Assembly: GCA_963707575.1 (NCBI GenBank)
Contig: OY970171.1
Location: 1,116,001 to 1,180,000, forward strand
DNA: 64,000 bases
Direction of reading: 5' to 3'
Origin: Gaiellasilicea sp963707575
GTDB taxonomy: Bacteria; Actinomycetota; Thermoleophilia; Gaiellales; Gaiellaceae
A model generated the notes under the pieces. That model made no database searches. It had not been told where the DNA came from and saw only the letters and a list, made by a program, of their open reading frames with translations. The translations under genes were made by a program, and so were the position numbers. Shown in pieces: positions 42,618-50,679 of this stretch (position 1 is its first letter; every line of letters begins with the position of its first letter).

Positions 42618-43403
42618 ATGCGTGGAGTAGCCGTCATCGGGAACCTCGCCCGCGATGTCGTCGGAGGCGGCGCGCCGCGACCTGGCGGCGCTCCCTTCCA
42701 CGCGGCACGGGCGCTGCGCCTGCTGGGCGGCCGTACTCGCATCGTCGCCCGGTGTGCGCGCGGCGACCGGCGGCAGTTGCTGACGCCCGTGATCGCGCTG
42801 GGCGTGCCGGTCTTCTGGGTGGAGAGCGCCACCACCACCTCCTTCGAGCTGCGCTACGAGGGCGAGGAGCGCGAGCTGGAGCTGCTCGATCCCGGCGAGC
42901 CCTGGTCGCTCCGGGACGTGCGCGACGTCGGGCGCACGGAATGGGTGCAGGTCGGGGCGCTGACGCGCGAGGAGTTCCCGCTGCCCGTGCTCGCCGCCGT
43001 GGCTCGCGACCGGCGCCTCGCGCTCGACGGCCAGGCGCTCGTCCGCCCCGCACAGCCCGGGCCGGTGCGCCTCGACGCCGACTTCGACCCGGCCCTGCTC
43101 CGCCACGTGACGGTGCTGAAGCTCGCGGAGGCCGAGGCGGAGGTGCTCGGCGGCGAGGAGCGGCTCGCCGCGCTCGGCGTCCCGGAGGTGATCGTCACGC
43201 TCGGCTCCCGCGGCGCGCTCCTGCTCTCCGCCGGCCGGCGCGACCTCGTCCCCGTGCGCCGGATCGAGAGCACCGACCCCACCGGCGCCGGAGACGCCTT
43301 CCTCGCCGGCTACGTCTGGGCGCGGGCCTGCGGGCACCGCCCGCTCTCGGCGGCGCGGCATGCGGGCTCGACCGCCGCGCGCGCGCTCGAGCTGGCGCGA
43401 TGA
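42618..43403 (+). CDS. PfkB-family sugar/nucleoside-type kinase
   Basis: The product is 261 aa, rather short for PfkB. The anion-hole/catalytic motif is STDPTGAGDAFLAGYVWA, with the catalytic Asp, and the N-terminus (MRGVAVIGNLARDVVGGG) has the first strand of the ribokinase fold. The second signature is VIVTLGSRGALLLSAG. It follows the riboswitch-controlled transporter, so it may phosphorylate the imported substrate or a related metabolite; the sequence does not decide between a pyrimidine, sugar or nucleoside. Confidence 0.82.
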   Translation: MRGVAVIGNLARDVVGGGAPRPGGAPFHAARALRLLGGRTRIVARCARGDRRQLLTPVIALGVPVFWVESATTTSFELRYEGEERELELLDPGEPWSLRDVRDVGRTEWVQVGALTREEFPLPVLAAVARDRRLALDGQALVRPAQPGPVRLDADFDPALLRHVTVLKLAEAEAEVLGGEERLAALGVPEVIVTLGSRGALLLSAGRRDLVPVRRIESTDPTGAGDAFLAGYVWARACGHRPLSAARHAGSTAARALELAR

Positions 43404-43428
43404 GCTTGTGTTCCAGGAACACAAGCTC
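43402..43428. promoter_or_regulatory. 27-bp perfect palindrome at pfkB stop codon
   Basis: GAGCTTGTGTTCC (43402-43414) and GGAACACAAGCTC (43416-43428) are exact inverted repeats around a single central A. The palindrome overlaps the stop codon of the PfkB gene and the probable GTG start (43408) of the next gene. A 1-base loop cannot form an ordinary RNA hairpin terminator, so a dimeric protein-binding site on DNA is more likely. Confidence 0.55.
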
Positions 43429-43818
43429 GTGATCGCGCACGTCGCGACGATCGAGGGCACCGTCGCGGTCGACGTGGAGGACGAGCTCGTCCTCGGATCC
43501 GTCGACACGCCCGTCGCGCCCGAGCGCGTGCCGCTCCAGCTCCCGCGCCTGATCGCGGCGTCCGCGTCCGGCTCCACGGTCGTCGCGCTCGTCGAGCGCC
43601 GGCCGCCGCTCCTCGTCTCCGCCGACGCCGGCGCGACCTGGCGCGAGGCCGGCGGCGGCCTGCCGGCGGGGTTCGCCGTGGCCGTTCACCCCGACGATCC
43701 CGACCGCGTCCTCTTCGCGGCCCGCAACCGCCTCTACCTGTCCGTCGACGGAGCCCGCTTCTGGCGCGCGCTCGAGCCGGAGCTGCCCGACATCGAAGCC
43801 GTCGCCTGGGCCCAATAG
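43408..43818 (+). CDS. small BNR/Asp-box repeat protein
   Basis: The product is 136 aa from GTG 43408 (alternative GTG at 43429). It contains an Asp-box (LVSADAGATW) and a second, similar strand set (RLYLSVDGARFWRAL), with HPDDPDRVLFAARN between, as in beta-propeller BNR or photosystem-assembly-like proteins. It is much shorter than a full propeller, so it may oligomerise or be a fragment. No signal peptide is seen. It converges on the PhzF gene, 9 bases away. Confidence 0.65.
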   Translation: MFQEHKLVIAHVATIEGTVAVDVEDELVLGSVDTPVAPERVPLQLPRLIAASASGSTVVALVERRPPLLVSADAGATWREAGGGLPAGFAVAVHPDDPDRVLFAARNRLYLSVDGARFWRALEPELPDIEAVAWAQ

Positions 43819-43826
43819 AGACTGGC

Positions 43827-44675
43827 CTAGGGCAGCCGGAACTCCCCGCGCGCGACGAGCACCGCCGAGCCGCCGACCTCGACCGCCGCGATCGCGTCGC
43901 CCGAGCCCTGGGCGACGGCGTGCAGCGCCGAGGGTCGACCGATCTCCGCGCCCTGCGAGATCTCGATCGGGTCGCCCCAGCCGATCAGGCCGTGCCGGGC
44001 GAGATGGCAGGCGAGCGGGCCGGCGGCCGATCCCGTCGCCGCATCCTCCCCCATGCCTTCGAAGGGCGAGAACATCCTCAGCTTCCAGCGGGCGCCCGAG
44101 CCGGCGAAGGCGTTCACGCCGATCACGTCGTGGCCGGCCAACGAGCGCCAGTCGGGCGCGAGCGCCGCCACCTCCGCCTCGCTCCCGAGCCCCACGTACA
44201 CGTGCCGGATGCCGTTGTCGTAGACCTCGACCGGCAAGGTCGAGCTTGGAACCCCGAGCGCCGCGCACAGCTCTTCCGCGCGCTCGAACGGCGCGACCGA
44301 CGGCACCGGTTGCGTCATGCGCCCGAAGACGATGCGGCCAGACTCGTCCCGCTCGAGCACGACCGGGACGATCCCCATGCGGCACTCCAGCTCGATCACA
44401 CCGAGCTGCAGCGGCGCGGCGAGCACGAACGCGGCGCCCAGCGTGGGATGGCCGGCGAAGGGAATCTCGCCGGACTCCGTGAAGATGCGGATCAAGGCGT
44501 GCCCGCCCTCCCGCGGCGGGAGCACGAAGACGGACTCGGAGTAGCCAAGCTCGACCGTCAGCGCCTGCATCGTGGCCGTGTCGAGCCCCCGCGCGTCGGT
44601 GAAGACGCCGAGCTGGTTCCCGGCCAGAGGGACGTCGGTGAACACGTCCGCGAGCACGTACCGAAAGGCCCTCAC
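43827..44675 (-). CDS. PhzF-family isomerase
   Basis: The product is 282 aa. PhzF hallmarks are VFTDVPLAGNQLGVF at the start, the catalytic Glu (GYSESVF, E47), GEIPFAGHPTLGAAF, and GEDAATGSAAGPLA near the end. The diaminopimelate-epimerase-like fold catalyses isomerisation or epimerisation. No other phenazine genes are present, so it is one of the many PhzF-like proteins of unknown substrate. Confidence 0.88.
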   Translation of the reverse strand: MRAFRYVLADVFTDVPLAGNQLGVFTDARGLDTATMQALTVELGYSESVFVLPPREGGHALIRIFTESGEIPFAGHPTLGAAFVLAAPLQLGVIELECRMGIVPVVLERDESGRIVFGRMTQPVPSVAPFERAEELCAALGVPSSTLPVEVYDNGIRHVYVGLGSEAEVAALAPDWRSLAGHDVIGVNAFAGSGARWKLRMFSPFEGMGEDAATGSAAGPLACHLARHGLIGWGDPIEISQGAEIGRPSALHAVAQGSGDAIAAVEVGGSAVLVARGEFRLP

Positions 44676-44709
44676 GGGCGCAGCTTAGGTCTCGAGATCT
44701 GCAATAGCC

Positions 44710-44726
44710 CTGTAAATCCTCTGTGA
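44710..44726 (+). promoter_or_regulatory. PhoP/OmpR-type 11-bp-period direct repeat
   Basis: CTGTAA (44710-44715), five bases, CTGTGA (44721-44726) form a direct repeat with an 11-bp period in an AT-rich stretch 66 bases before the secreted-protein start. It matches the complement of the TCACAG-N5-TCACAG box known for mycobacterial PhoP. A possible -10-like element lies at about 44732-44739. Confidence 0.45.
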
Positions 44727-44791
44727 AGGAAGACTATTCGCAGCTAGACAGGGAGGTGGCCCTTTTGAACCCATAAAGGAGGCACCACCCG

Positions 44792-45622
44792 ATGCAACGA
44801 CCAAATCGCAGGTCGCGGACGCTCGTCGCGTCGCTCGCGACCCTGATGCTCGTCGCCACCGTGGCCGTGTTCTCGACCATCGGCTCCGCGTCGCCGAACG
44901 CGGCCCAGCAGCAGTACGGGCCGACGAACACCGCACCGCCGGTCGTCACGGGCGAGGCCCGCGCGACCGAGCAGCTGACCACGAGCAACGGCGCCTGGCA
45001 GAGCACGTCGGCGATCACCTACACGTACGGCTGGCAGCGTTGCGAAGCCGCCGGCTCGGGCTGTGCGGACATCGCAGGCGCGACCGCCAACCGGTACACG
45101 CTCCAGACGGCTGACGTCGGTAAGCGGATCCGTTCCGAGGTGACTGCGACGAACGCGACCGGTTCCAGTGTCGCCTTCTCGGCGCTGACCGAGGTCGTGG
45201 TGGCCGAGAACGCCGAAGGGCAGATCCGGCTCGCAAACGGGCTCATCTCCGTTCCGGCCTCGTCCGTCGCGGCGCCGCAACGGCTGATCGTCTCCGACAT
45301 CGAGTTCTCGCAGATGCCGATCCGCTCGCGGAACCCGCTCCAGGCGCGCTTCCGCGTCAAGGACACGCGGGGCTTCGTCGTGCGCGAGGCGCTCGTGTAC
45401 GCGAACGCGATCCCGTTCGGCCGCATCACGCAGCCCGGCGAGGTGAGGACGGACCAGGAGGGCTGGGCGACGATGACGATCCAGCCCACGCGCCTGCTGC
45501 CGCTCGCGAACGGCTACCTGCTGACGATGTTCGTCCGCGCACGCAAGTCGGGGGACAACATCCTCGCGGGCATCTCCACGCGCCGGCTGATTTCCGTGCG
45601 CACAGCGCGGCCCGCGCGCTGA
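44792..45622 (+). CDS. secreted Ig-like domain protein
   Basis: The product is 276 aa. A strong AAAGGAGG (44775-44782) precedes the ATG by 9 bases. The signal peptide is LVASLATLMLVATVAVFSTI. The first domain has the repeat pattern YTYGWQRCEAAGSGCADIAG, then YTLQTADVGKRIRSEVTATN, which is the Ig-like module frequent in large secreted proteins of Thermoleophilia; its two Cys likely pair. The C-terminal half (MPIRSRNPLQARFRVKDTRG, ALVYANAIPF) is a second beta-rich domain. It is probably abundant, judging from the strong ribosome-binding site. Confidence 0.8.
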   Translation: MQRPNRRSRTLVASLATLMLVATVAVFSTIGSASPNAAQQQYGPTNTAPPVVTGEARATEQLTTSNGAWQSTSAITYTYGWQRCEAAGSGCADIAGATANRYTLQTADVGKRIRSEVTATNATGSSVAFSALTEVVVAENAEGQIRLANGLISVPASSVAAPQRLIVSDIEFSQMPIRSRNPLQARFRVKDTRGFVVREALVYANAIPFGRITQPGEVRTDQEGWATMTIQPTRLLPLANGYLLTMFVRARKSGDNILAGISTRRLISVRTARPAR

Positions 45623-45641
45623 GCCGCTAGGACCGGGGCCA

Positions 45642-47114
45642 CTAGGGCCGGGGCTCGATCGGCCCCAAGGGGTTGAGGGAGCGGGCGCGCTCGAGCGCCC
45701 GTTCCCGCTCCTCCCCGGTCGTCGACTGCGCGAGCTCGAGCCAGAGCCGCCAGTCGTGGGCGTCGCGCTCGAGCCCCTCGCGGGCTGCCGACGCGGGGTC
45801 TCCGCGTCCGCCGGCCCGCCTGGTTCGCGCGACCACGAGCCAGGGCTCCGACGCCCACGGCTGGAGCGTCGCCGCGCGCTCCGCCTCGTGGAGGGCATCG
45901 ACCGGGCGGCCCTCCCGCTCTGCTGCCAGGGCGCGATCGAGCACGGTCGCCCCGGCGAAGGTCACCACAGCGGCAAGGAAGAGCCCCGCTGCACCGGCCG
46001 TCCACAGCGCGACGAGGCGCGGGGGGATCTCGCGCTCCTCCCCCTCGCTGCGCGCGTCGAGCAGGAGCGCGCAGCCGATCAGCACGCCGGCCACGGCGAC
46101 ACCCGCGAGCTCCCAGTCCCAGTCGATCCCCGCATGCACGAGAAAGGCGCCGTAGGCGCCTGCCAGCAGCGGCCGTCGTGGCGCACGCAGCGCGGCCACA
46201 GCCGGCGCCGCGAGGGCGACGAGCAGCAGCGCGAGCCCCACCGCGCCGAGCTCGCCGAGCGTCTCCACGTAGAGGCCGTGGGCGTCGCGCGCGTCGAGAC
46301 CGACCTCGCGCTCCTCGAGCCAAAGCTGCCAGAACGTCCCGGCACCAGTGCCTTCTACGGGATGCTCCCGCGCCGCGTCGAGAGCGACCGGCCAGTAGCG
46401 CTCGCGCTCGTGGCCTCCCGCTGAGAGGACGGCGACGGCGCCGAGCGCAACCACCGTCGCGACCCCAACCATCCGCAGGCGCCCGCCTGCGGCGACCGCA
46501 GCGAATGCGAGACCGGCCACCAGCGCGAGATATGCGCCCGTGCTCTCTGCGAGCACGAGTACGAGCGCGTTCAGTGGCAGGGTTGCAGCCGCGATCGACC
46601 ACCGCCCGCGCCGCCCGACGGCGTCGAGCGCGAGCAGCACCCCGAGCGCGGCCAGCAGGCCGAGCGCGTTGTCGTAGCCGATCGGCTCCGCGGCCACGCC
46701 GCTCACCTCCGAGTAGCCCCTTGCGCGGTGGAGCAGGTTCGCGACGGAGACGATCGAGATCGCGCCGAGCACTGCCGCGGCGAGCCACCCAGCTTCGCGG
46801 CGGCGGAAGAGAACGAGGGCCGCGAGCGCAGCCGCCAGTGGAACGAGGGCTCGCTGCGCCTCCCCCACCGAGCTCGGCGGGCTCTGCGACCACCACGCCG
46901 ACAGGAGCGACCAGAGCGCGAGCGCCGCAAGCCCGCCCACGAGGGCGAGCTCAAACGGTCCCCGGGGAGTGCGGCGCAGCCAGGCGATCCCGAGCGCTGC
47001 GGCCGCCGCCGCCACGGCCCCGCTCCAGCCCCAGGAGTGGGCGAGGTACCCGCCGTCGTCGAGGAGGAGAGCCGCGAGCACCGCGCAGACTCCGGCAGCG
47101 CGGAGTTCGACCAC
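45642..47114 (-). CDS. O-antigen-ligase-like membrane protein
   Basis: The product is 490 aa from GTG 47114. About 11-12 membrane segments are followed by a TPR-like soluble tail (DALHEAERAATLQPWASEPW). The Wzy_C-type loop is GTGAGTFWQLWLEEREVG and DAHGLYVETLGELGAVGLALLL, the usual site of the O-antigen ligase/polymerase family. It may ligate or polymerise a surface glycan. It sits apart from glycosyltransferase genes, so its substrate is open. Its start is 48 bases from the divergent sixA. Confidence 0.8.
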   Translation of the reverse strand: MVELRAAGVCAVLAALLLDDGGYLAHSWGWSGAVAAAAAALGIAWLRRTPRGPFELALVGGLAALALWSLLSAWWSQSPPSSVGEAQRALVPLAAALAALVLFRRREAGWLAAAVLGAISIVSVANLLHRARGYSEVSGVAAEPIGYDNALGLLAALGVLLALDAVGRRGRWSIAAATLPLNALVLVLAESTGAYLALVAGLAFAAVAAGGRLRMVGVATVVALGAVAVLSAGGHERERYWPVALDAAREHPVEGTGAGTFWQLWLEEREVGLDARDAHGLYVETLGELGAVGLALLLVALAAPAVAALRAPRRPLLAGAYGAFLVHAGIDWDWELAGVAVAGVLIGCALLLDARSEGEEREIPPRLVALWTAGAAGLFLAAVVTFAGATVLDRALAAEREGRPVDALHEAERAATLQPWASEPWLVVARTRRAGGRGDPASAAREGLERDAHDWRLWLELAQSTTGEERERALERARSLNPLGPIEPRP

Positions 47115-47162
47115 CAGCGGATCCTGCCGGACCGCGTGCCGCGTGGGCTCTATCCTGCGCGC

Positions 47163-47549
47163 ATGCGCCTGTTCCTCGCGCGGCACGCGAAGGCGGCGCC
47201 GGGTCATCCGGACGAGCTGCGTCCCCTCACGGCCGAGGGACGCGAGCAGGCCCGCGGGCTCGGCGAGCGTCTCGCGGCCCGACAGCCGACCCTCGTCTTC
47301 ACGAGCCCGCTCCTCCGCGCACGAGAGACGGGCAGCGCGATCGCGAAGGCGGCGGGGGCAGAGCTCCGCATCGACGAGCGGCTCGCGCCCGGCGCCACGG
47401 CGGACGACCTGCTCGAGCTCGTCGCCGGCAGCGGCGACGTCGTCGTCGCGGTGGGTCATCAGCCCGACTGCTCCGAGATCGCGGCGGCACTCGGTGCCGG
47501 CGACGTCCCCTTCTCACCTGCCGCAGTGCGCGAGTTCGTGCTCGAGTGA
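47163..47549 (+). CDS. sixA: SixA-type histidine phosphatase
   Basis: The product is 128 aa. It is a short histidine-phosphatase-superfamily protein with the catalytic RHAK motif (FLARHAKA) at the N-terminus, FTSPLLRARETG and the second His in VAVGHQPDC. SixA dephosphorylates phospho-His in HPt domains, but many actinobacterial relatives have small-molecule substrates. Its stop overlaps the GTG of the ABC ATPase gene. Confidence 0.85.
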   Translation: MRLFLARHAKAAPGHPDELRPLTAEGREQARGLGERLAARQPTLVFTSPLLRARETGSAIAKAAGAELRIDERLAPGATADDLLELVAGSGDVVVAVGHQPDCSEIAAALGAGDVPFSPAAVREFVLE

Positions 47550-48391
47550 CCGCGATCTCCGTCCGCGCGTTGCGGAAGTCGTACGACGGGATCGAGGCGG
47601 TGAGCGGGATCAGCTTCGAGGTCGCCGTCGGCGAGGTGTTCGGCCTGCTCGGCCCCAACGGTGCCGGCAAGACGACGACCGTCGAGATCCTGGAGGGCTA
47701 CCGGAAGCGCGATGGCGGCGAGGTCGACGTGCTCGGCTTCGACCCCGGCCGGGCGGAGACCGCCTTTCGGGAGCGGATCGGGATCGTGCTCCAGTCCGCC
47801 GAGTCCTGGCCCAACCTGACCGTGCGCGAGATGCATCGGGTCTTCGCGGGCTACTACGCGCAACCGCGCGACATCGACGAGGTGATCGAGCTCGTCGGCC
47901 TGTACGAGAAGCGCGATGCGCGCGTGAAGACCCTCTCCGGCGGCCAGAAGCGCCGCCTCGACCTCGGCATCGCGCTCGTCGGTGACCCAGAGCTCGTCTT
48001 CCTCGACGAGCCGACGACGGGCTTCGACCCCGCGGCCCGCCGCAACGCGTGGGAGCTCGTGCGGTCGCTGCGCGGCCTCGGCAAGACGGTGCTGCTGACG
48101 ACGCATTACCTCGACGAGGCCCAGCAGCTCGCCGACCGCGTCGCCGTTCTGCGCGCAGGCGAGATCATCTCGATGGGCCGCCCGGCCGAGCTGGTCGGCT
48201 CCGGGGAGGTCGAGATCCGCTACCGGCGCGAGGGCGAGACAGTCGTGCTCCGAACCCAAGAGCCGACACGCGCTCTCCACGACCTGACCGCGGCGGCCCT
48301 CGCCGAGGGACGCGAGCTCGAAGGGCTCGAGGTGCGACGCCCGAGCCTGGAGGACGTCTACCTGGAGCTGATGAACGAGGACGCGCAGTGA
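47546..48391 (+). CDS. ABC exporter ATP-binding subunit
   Basis: The product is 281 aa. Walker A is GPNGAGKTT (from residue 36), the signature motif is KTLSGGQKRRLD, and Walker B is LVFLDEPTTG followed by the switch His in LLTTHYLDEA. It resembles the CcmA/DrrA ABC-2 type ATPases with the usual C-terminal regulatory region. GTG 47546 overlaps sixA by 4 bases, and the permease gene overlaps its end by 4 bases. Confidence 0.93.
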   Translation: MTAISVRALRKSYDGIEAVSGISFEVAVGEVFGLLGPNGAGKTTTVEILEGYRKRDGGEVDVLGFDPGRAETAFRERIGIVLQSAESWPNLTVREMHRVFAGYYAQPRDIDEVIELVGLYEKRDARVKTLSGGQKRRLDLGIALVGDPELVFLDEPTTGFDPAARRNAWELVRSLRGLGKTVLLTTHYLDEAQQLADRVAVLRAGEIISMGRPAELVGSGEVEIRYRREGETVVLRTQEPTRALHDLTAAALAEGRELEGLEVRRPSLEDVYLELMNEDAQ

Positions 48392-49137
48392 GGCTGTTCG
48401 CGCATCAGTTCCGCACGGAGCAGCTCGTCTTCTGGCGCAGCCGCGAGGCGGCGGTCTTCATCTTCATCTTCCCGATCATGCTCTTCCTGCTGCTCGGCTC
48501 CGTCTACGACGGGCGCACCGACGAGGGCTGGGAGCTCTCGGACACGCTGCTCGTGGGGCTGATCGGCTACGGCGCTGCGAACACGGCGTTCGCGGGCCTC
48601 GCGATCACGCTCGTGATCCGGCGCGAGGGCGGCCACCTGAAGCGCCTGCGCGGGACACCGCTCCCCGCGCCGATCTACGGGCTGGCCGTCCTGGGCTCGA
48701 TCCTGGCGGTCTTCTTCCTGCAGACACTCGTGCTGATCGGGATGGGGAAGGCGCTCTTCGGCGCGCACGTTCCCGAGCGCCCGTTCTCGCTCCTCGTCGC
48801 GGTCGTCATCGGCGCGCTCTCGTTCGCCGGCATGGGCGTCGCCGCGGCCGCCTTGATCCGCTCCGCGGAAGGTGCGTCGGCGGTCGTCAACGTGATCGTG
48901 CTGCCGATGGCGTTCCTCTCCGGCTCGTTCGGGCCTACGCGCGACCTGCCGCAGGCGCTCGACACGCTCGGGGACGTGCTCCCGTTGAAGCACCTGCTCG
49001 ACGTGATCGGGGGGATCTACCTCGAGAACGAGAGCGTCTTCGCGGACCCAGGCTCGCTGGCCGTCGTGATCGCGTGGGGGCTCGCGGGGATGGTCGTTGC
49101 GATCCGCCGCTTCGGCTGGGAGCCCCGCGAGCGTTAG
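48388..49137 (+). CDS. ABC-2 type exporter permease
   Basis: The product is 249 aa with six predicted membrane segments, for example AVFIFIFPIMLFLLLGSVY, LLVAVVIGALSFAGMGVAAA and SLAVVIAWGLAGMVVAI. The LPMAFLSGSFGP motif is the conserved ABC-2 permease signature. It forms an exporter with the ATPase encoded immediately upstream. The cargo could be a lipid, polysaccharide or drug; nothing local decides it. Confidence 0.9.
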   Translation: MRLFAHQFRTEQLVFWRSREAAVFIFIFPIMLFLLLGSVYDGRTDEGWELSDTLLVGLIGYGAANTAFAGLAITLVIRREGGHLKRLRGTPLPAPIYGLAVLGSILAVFFLQTLVLIGMGKALFGAHVPERPFSLLVAVVIGALSFAGMGVAAAALIRSAEGASAVVNVIVLPMAFLSGSFGPTRDLPQALDTLGDVLPLKHLLDVIGGIYLENESVFADPGSLAVVIAWGLAGMVVAIRRFGWEPRER

Positions 49138-49169
49138 AAACGGCTCGCTCGGGGGCAGGCTACGACTCC

Positions 49170-49523
49170 GTGCCCGAACTCGCCCCCATCGCCTTCGCCG
49201 CCGAGCCCCGAGACGGTGCGGCCGTCGAGGTGCGCGTCAACTTCGGCATCTTCGCCGGGCGGGACGTGACGCGCGCGGAGATCGACGACCTGACGACGCT
49301 GCTCCTCGAGGAGGTACCCGAGGTCTCGATCGTTTCCGAGGAGCGGCACGAGATCGATCGCGAGGTGGAGGTCTCCGTGCACCAGGTGCGAGTGGAGATC
49401 GCGGCGGACGCCGTCCCCAAGGACGCCGACACCGCAGCGCTCGCGGCGCGCGTGACCACGCTCGCCGAGCACTGGGCCGAGAGCTGCATCTCGGAGCGGC
49501 GCGCAGAGATCAGCGAGAGCTGA
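49170..49523 (+). CDS. conserved hypothetical protein
   Basis: The product is 117 aa from GTG 49170. It shows a ferredoxin-like alternating pattern (VEVRVNFGIFAGRDVTRAEI, VSIVSEERHEIDREVEVSVH, QVRVEIAADAVP) with an acidic surface and a helical C-terminus. No known family or catalytic residues are recognised. It follows the exporter permease by 32 bases on the same strand and ends 1 base before the receiver gene on the other strand. Confidence 0.7.
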   Translation: MPELAPIAFAAEPRDGAAVEVRVNFGIFAGRDVTRAEIDDLTTLLLEEVPEVSIVSEERHEIDREVEVSVHQVRVEIAADAVPKDADTAALAARVTTLAEHWAESCISERRAEISES

Positions 49524-49524
49524 G

Positions 49525-49962
49525 CTAGCCGGCGGTCGCGGGCCGGAGCGGCGAGACGCCCCGCTCGCCGTCGAGCGCCGCGAGCAGCGCCGCGTGCAGC
49601 CGGTCGAGCGCGACGTCCTTCAGCACGAAGCCGACGGCCCCAGCCGCCGAGGAAGCGACCACATCGCGTTCGTCGTGCGACACCGTGAGCATCACGACCC
49701 GTGTGTCGGGCAGACGGGCCGCGATCTCGCGGGCGGCTGCGATCCCCCCGCCGCCCGGCATCTCGACGTCGAGCAGGCAGATCCCCGGACGCAACTCGAG
49801 CGCAGCCGCGATCGCCGCGTCCCCGTCGCCGACCTCGGCGCAGATCTCGTAGCCGAGCTCCTCGAGGTCAGAGCGGATCGCGCCGCGAATCACCGCGTGG
49901 TCGTCGGCCAGCAGCACGGTGGTCCGCAGGGCCGGGCGCACCGGGGGCCGCTTCCCGTGCAT
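49525..49962 (-). CDS. stand-alone receiver-domain response regulator
   Basis: The product is 145 aa and consists only of a CheY-like receiver: acidic pair in LLADDHAVIRG, phospho-acceptor D65 (CLLDVEMPGGG), Thr in VVMLTVSHDE and Lys in GFVLKDV. The helices match NarL-type receivers, but no LuxR DNA-binding domain follows; it ends GERGVSPLRPATAG. It is the third gene of the histidine-kinase operon and may act as a phosphate sink or be a truncated NarL regulator. Confidence 0.82.
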   Translation of the reverse strand: MHGKRPPVRPALRTTVLLADDHAVIRGAIRSDLEELGYEICAEVGDGDAAIAAALELRPGICLLDVEMPGGGGIAAAREIAARLPDTRVVMLTVSHDERDVVASSAAGAVGFVLKDVALDRLHAALLAALDGERGVSPLRPATAG

Positions 49963-50019
49963 ACGACGATCGTGGGGCTTGACCCGCTGCCTGGCAAGAG
50001 GCGCGCACGTGGAGATGGC

Positions 50020-50679
50020 TCAACGTTCGTGGAAGAGCCGCACCGCCGAGGCGCGGTCGGGCACGTCGAGCTTGTGCAGGATCGCCGCGACGTGCGTGCG
50101 CACGGTCGCCTGCGAGAGCACGAGCCTGCGGGCGATCTCCGCGGTCGTGAGCTCGTGCCGCAGCAGCTCCAGCACCTGCCACTCGCGGCTCGTCAGCTGC
50201 GGGGCGTCGTCCCCGCCGACGACCGCCCGTCGCCGCGGCCCGCGGTCCCGAAACTCGCTCATCAGTCGCGAGACGAGCGACCGCGGCAGCGCCGCGTGCC
50301 CGTCGACGACGTCCTGGAGCGCGTGCGGCAGGCGCTCCGGGTCGGTCCCTTTCAATAGGTAGCCCGCGGCGCCGGCACGGAGAGCGGCGAAGAGGTCGAC
50401 GTCCTCGTCCGACACGGTGAACATGACGATCTTCGTCCCCGGCAGGCGAGCCGTGATCTCCCAGGCCGCAGCGACCCCGCGGCCGGGCATCTTGATGTCG
50501 AGGATGCAGAGATCGGGGCGCTCGCGCAGGGCGGCTGCGACCGCGCCCGGCGCGTCGGCAGCCTCGGCGCAGACCTCGAAGCGGCCGTCCTCCTCGAGCA
50601 CCTCGCGCAGGTCGCCGCGCGTGGGGGCGTGGTCGTCGGCGATCAGGACGCGCGCGCGGGTCGGCTTCGCAGAGATCAC
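50020..50679 (-). CDS. NarL/FixJ-type response regulator
   Basis: The product is 219 aa. The receiver has LIADDHAPTRG and D61 (CILDIKMPG), and the LuxR-type HTH is LTSREWQVLELLRHELTTAE and LSQATVRTHVAAILHKL. It should be phosphorylated by the histidine kinase encoded directly upstream; the two genes overlap by 4 bases. Its target genes cannot be inferred. Confidence 0.92.
   Translation of the reverse strand: MISAKPTRARVLIADDHAPTRGDLREVLEEDGRFEVCAEAADAPGAVAAALRERPDLCILDIKMPGRGVAAAWEITARLPGTKIVMFTVSDEDVDLFAALRAGAAGYLLKGTDPERLPHALQDVVDGHAALPRSLVSRLMSEFRDRGPRRRAVVGGDDAPQLTSREWQVLELLRHELTTAEIARRLVLSQATVRTHVAAILHKLDVPDRASAVRLFHER

Noticed and set aside
43827..44675. Phenazine biosynthesis
   Set aside because: PhzF-like proteins are widespread and no other phz gene is in the window.
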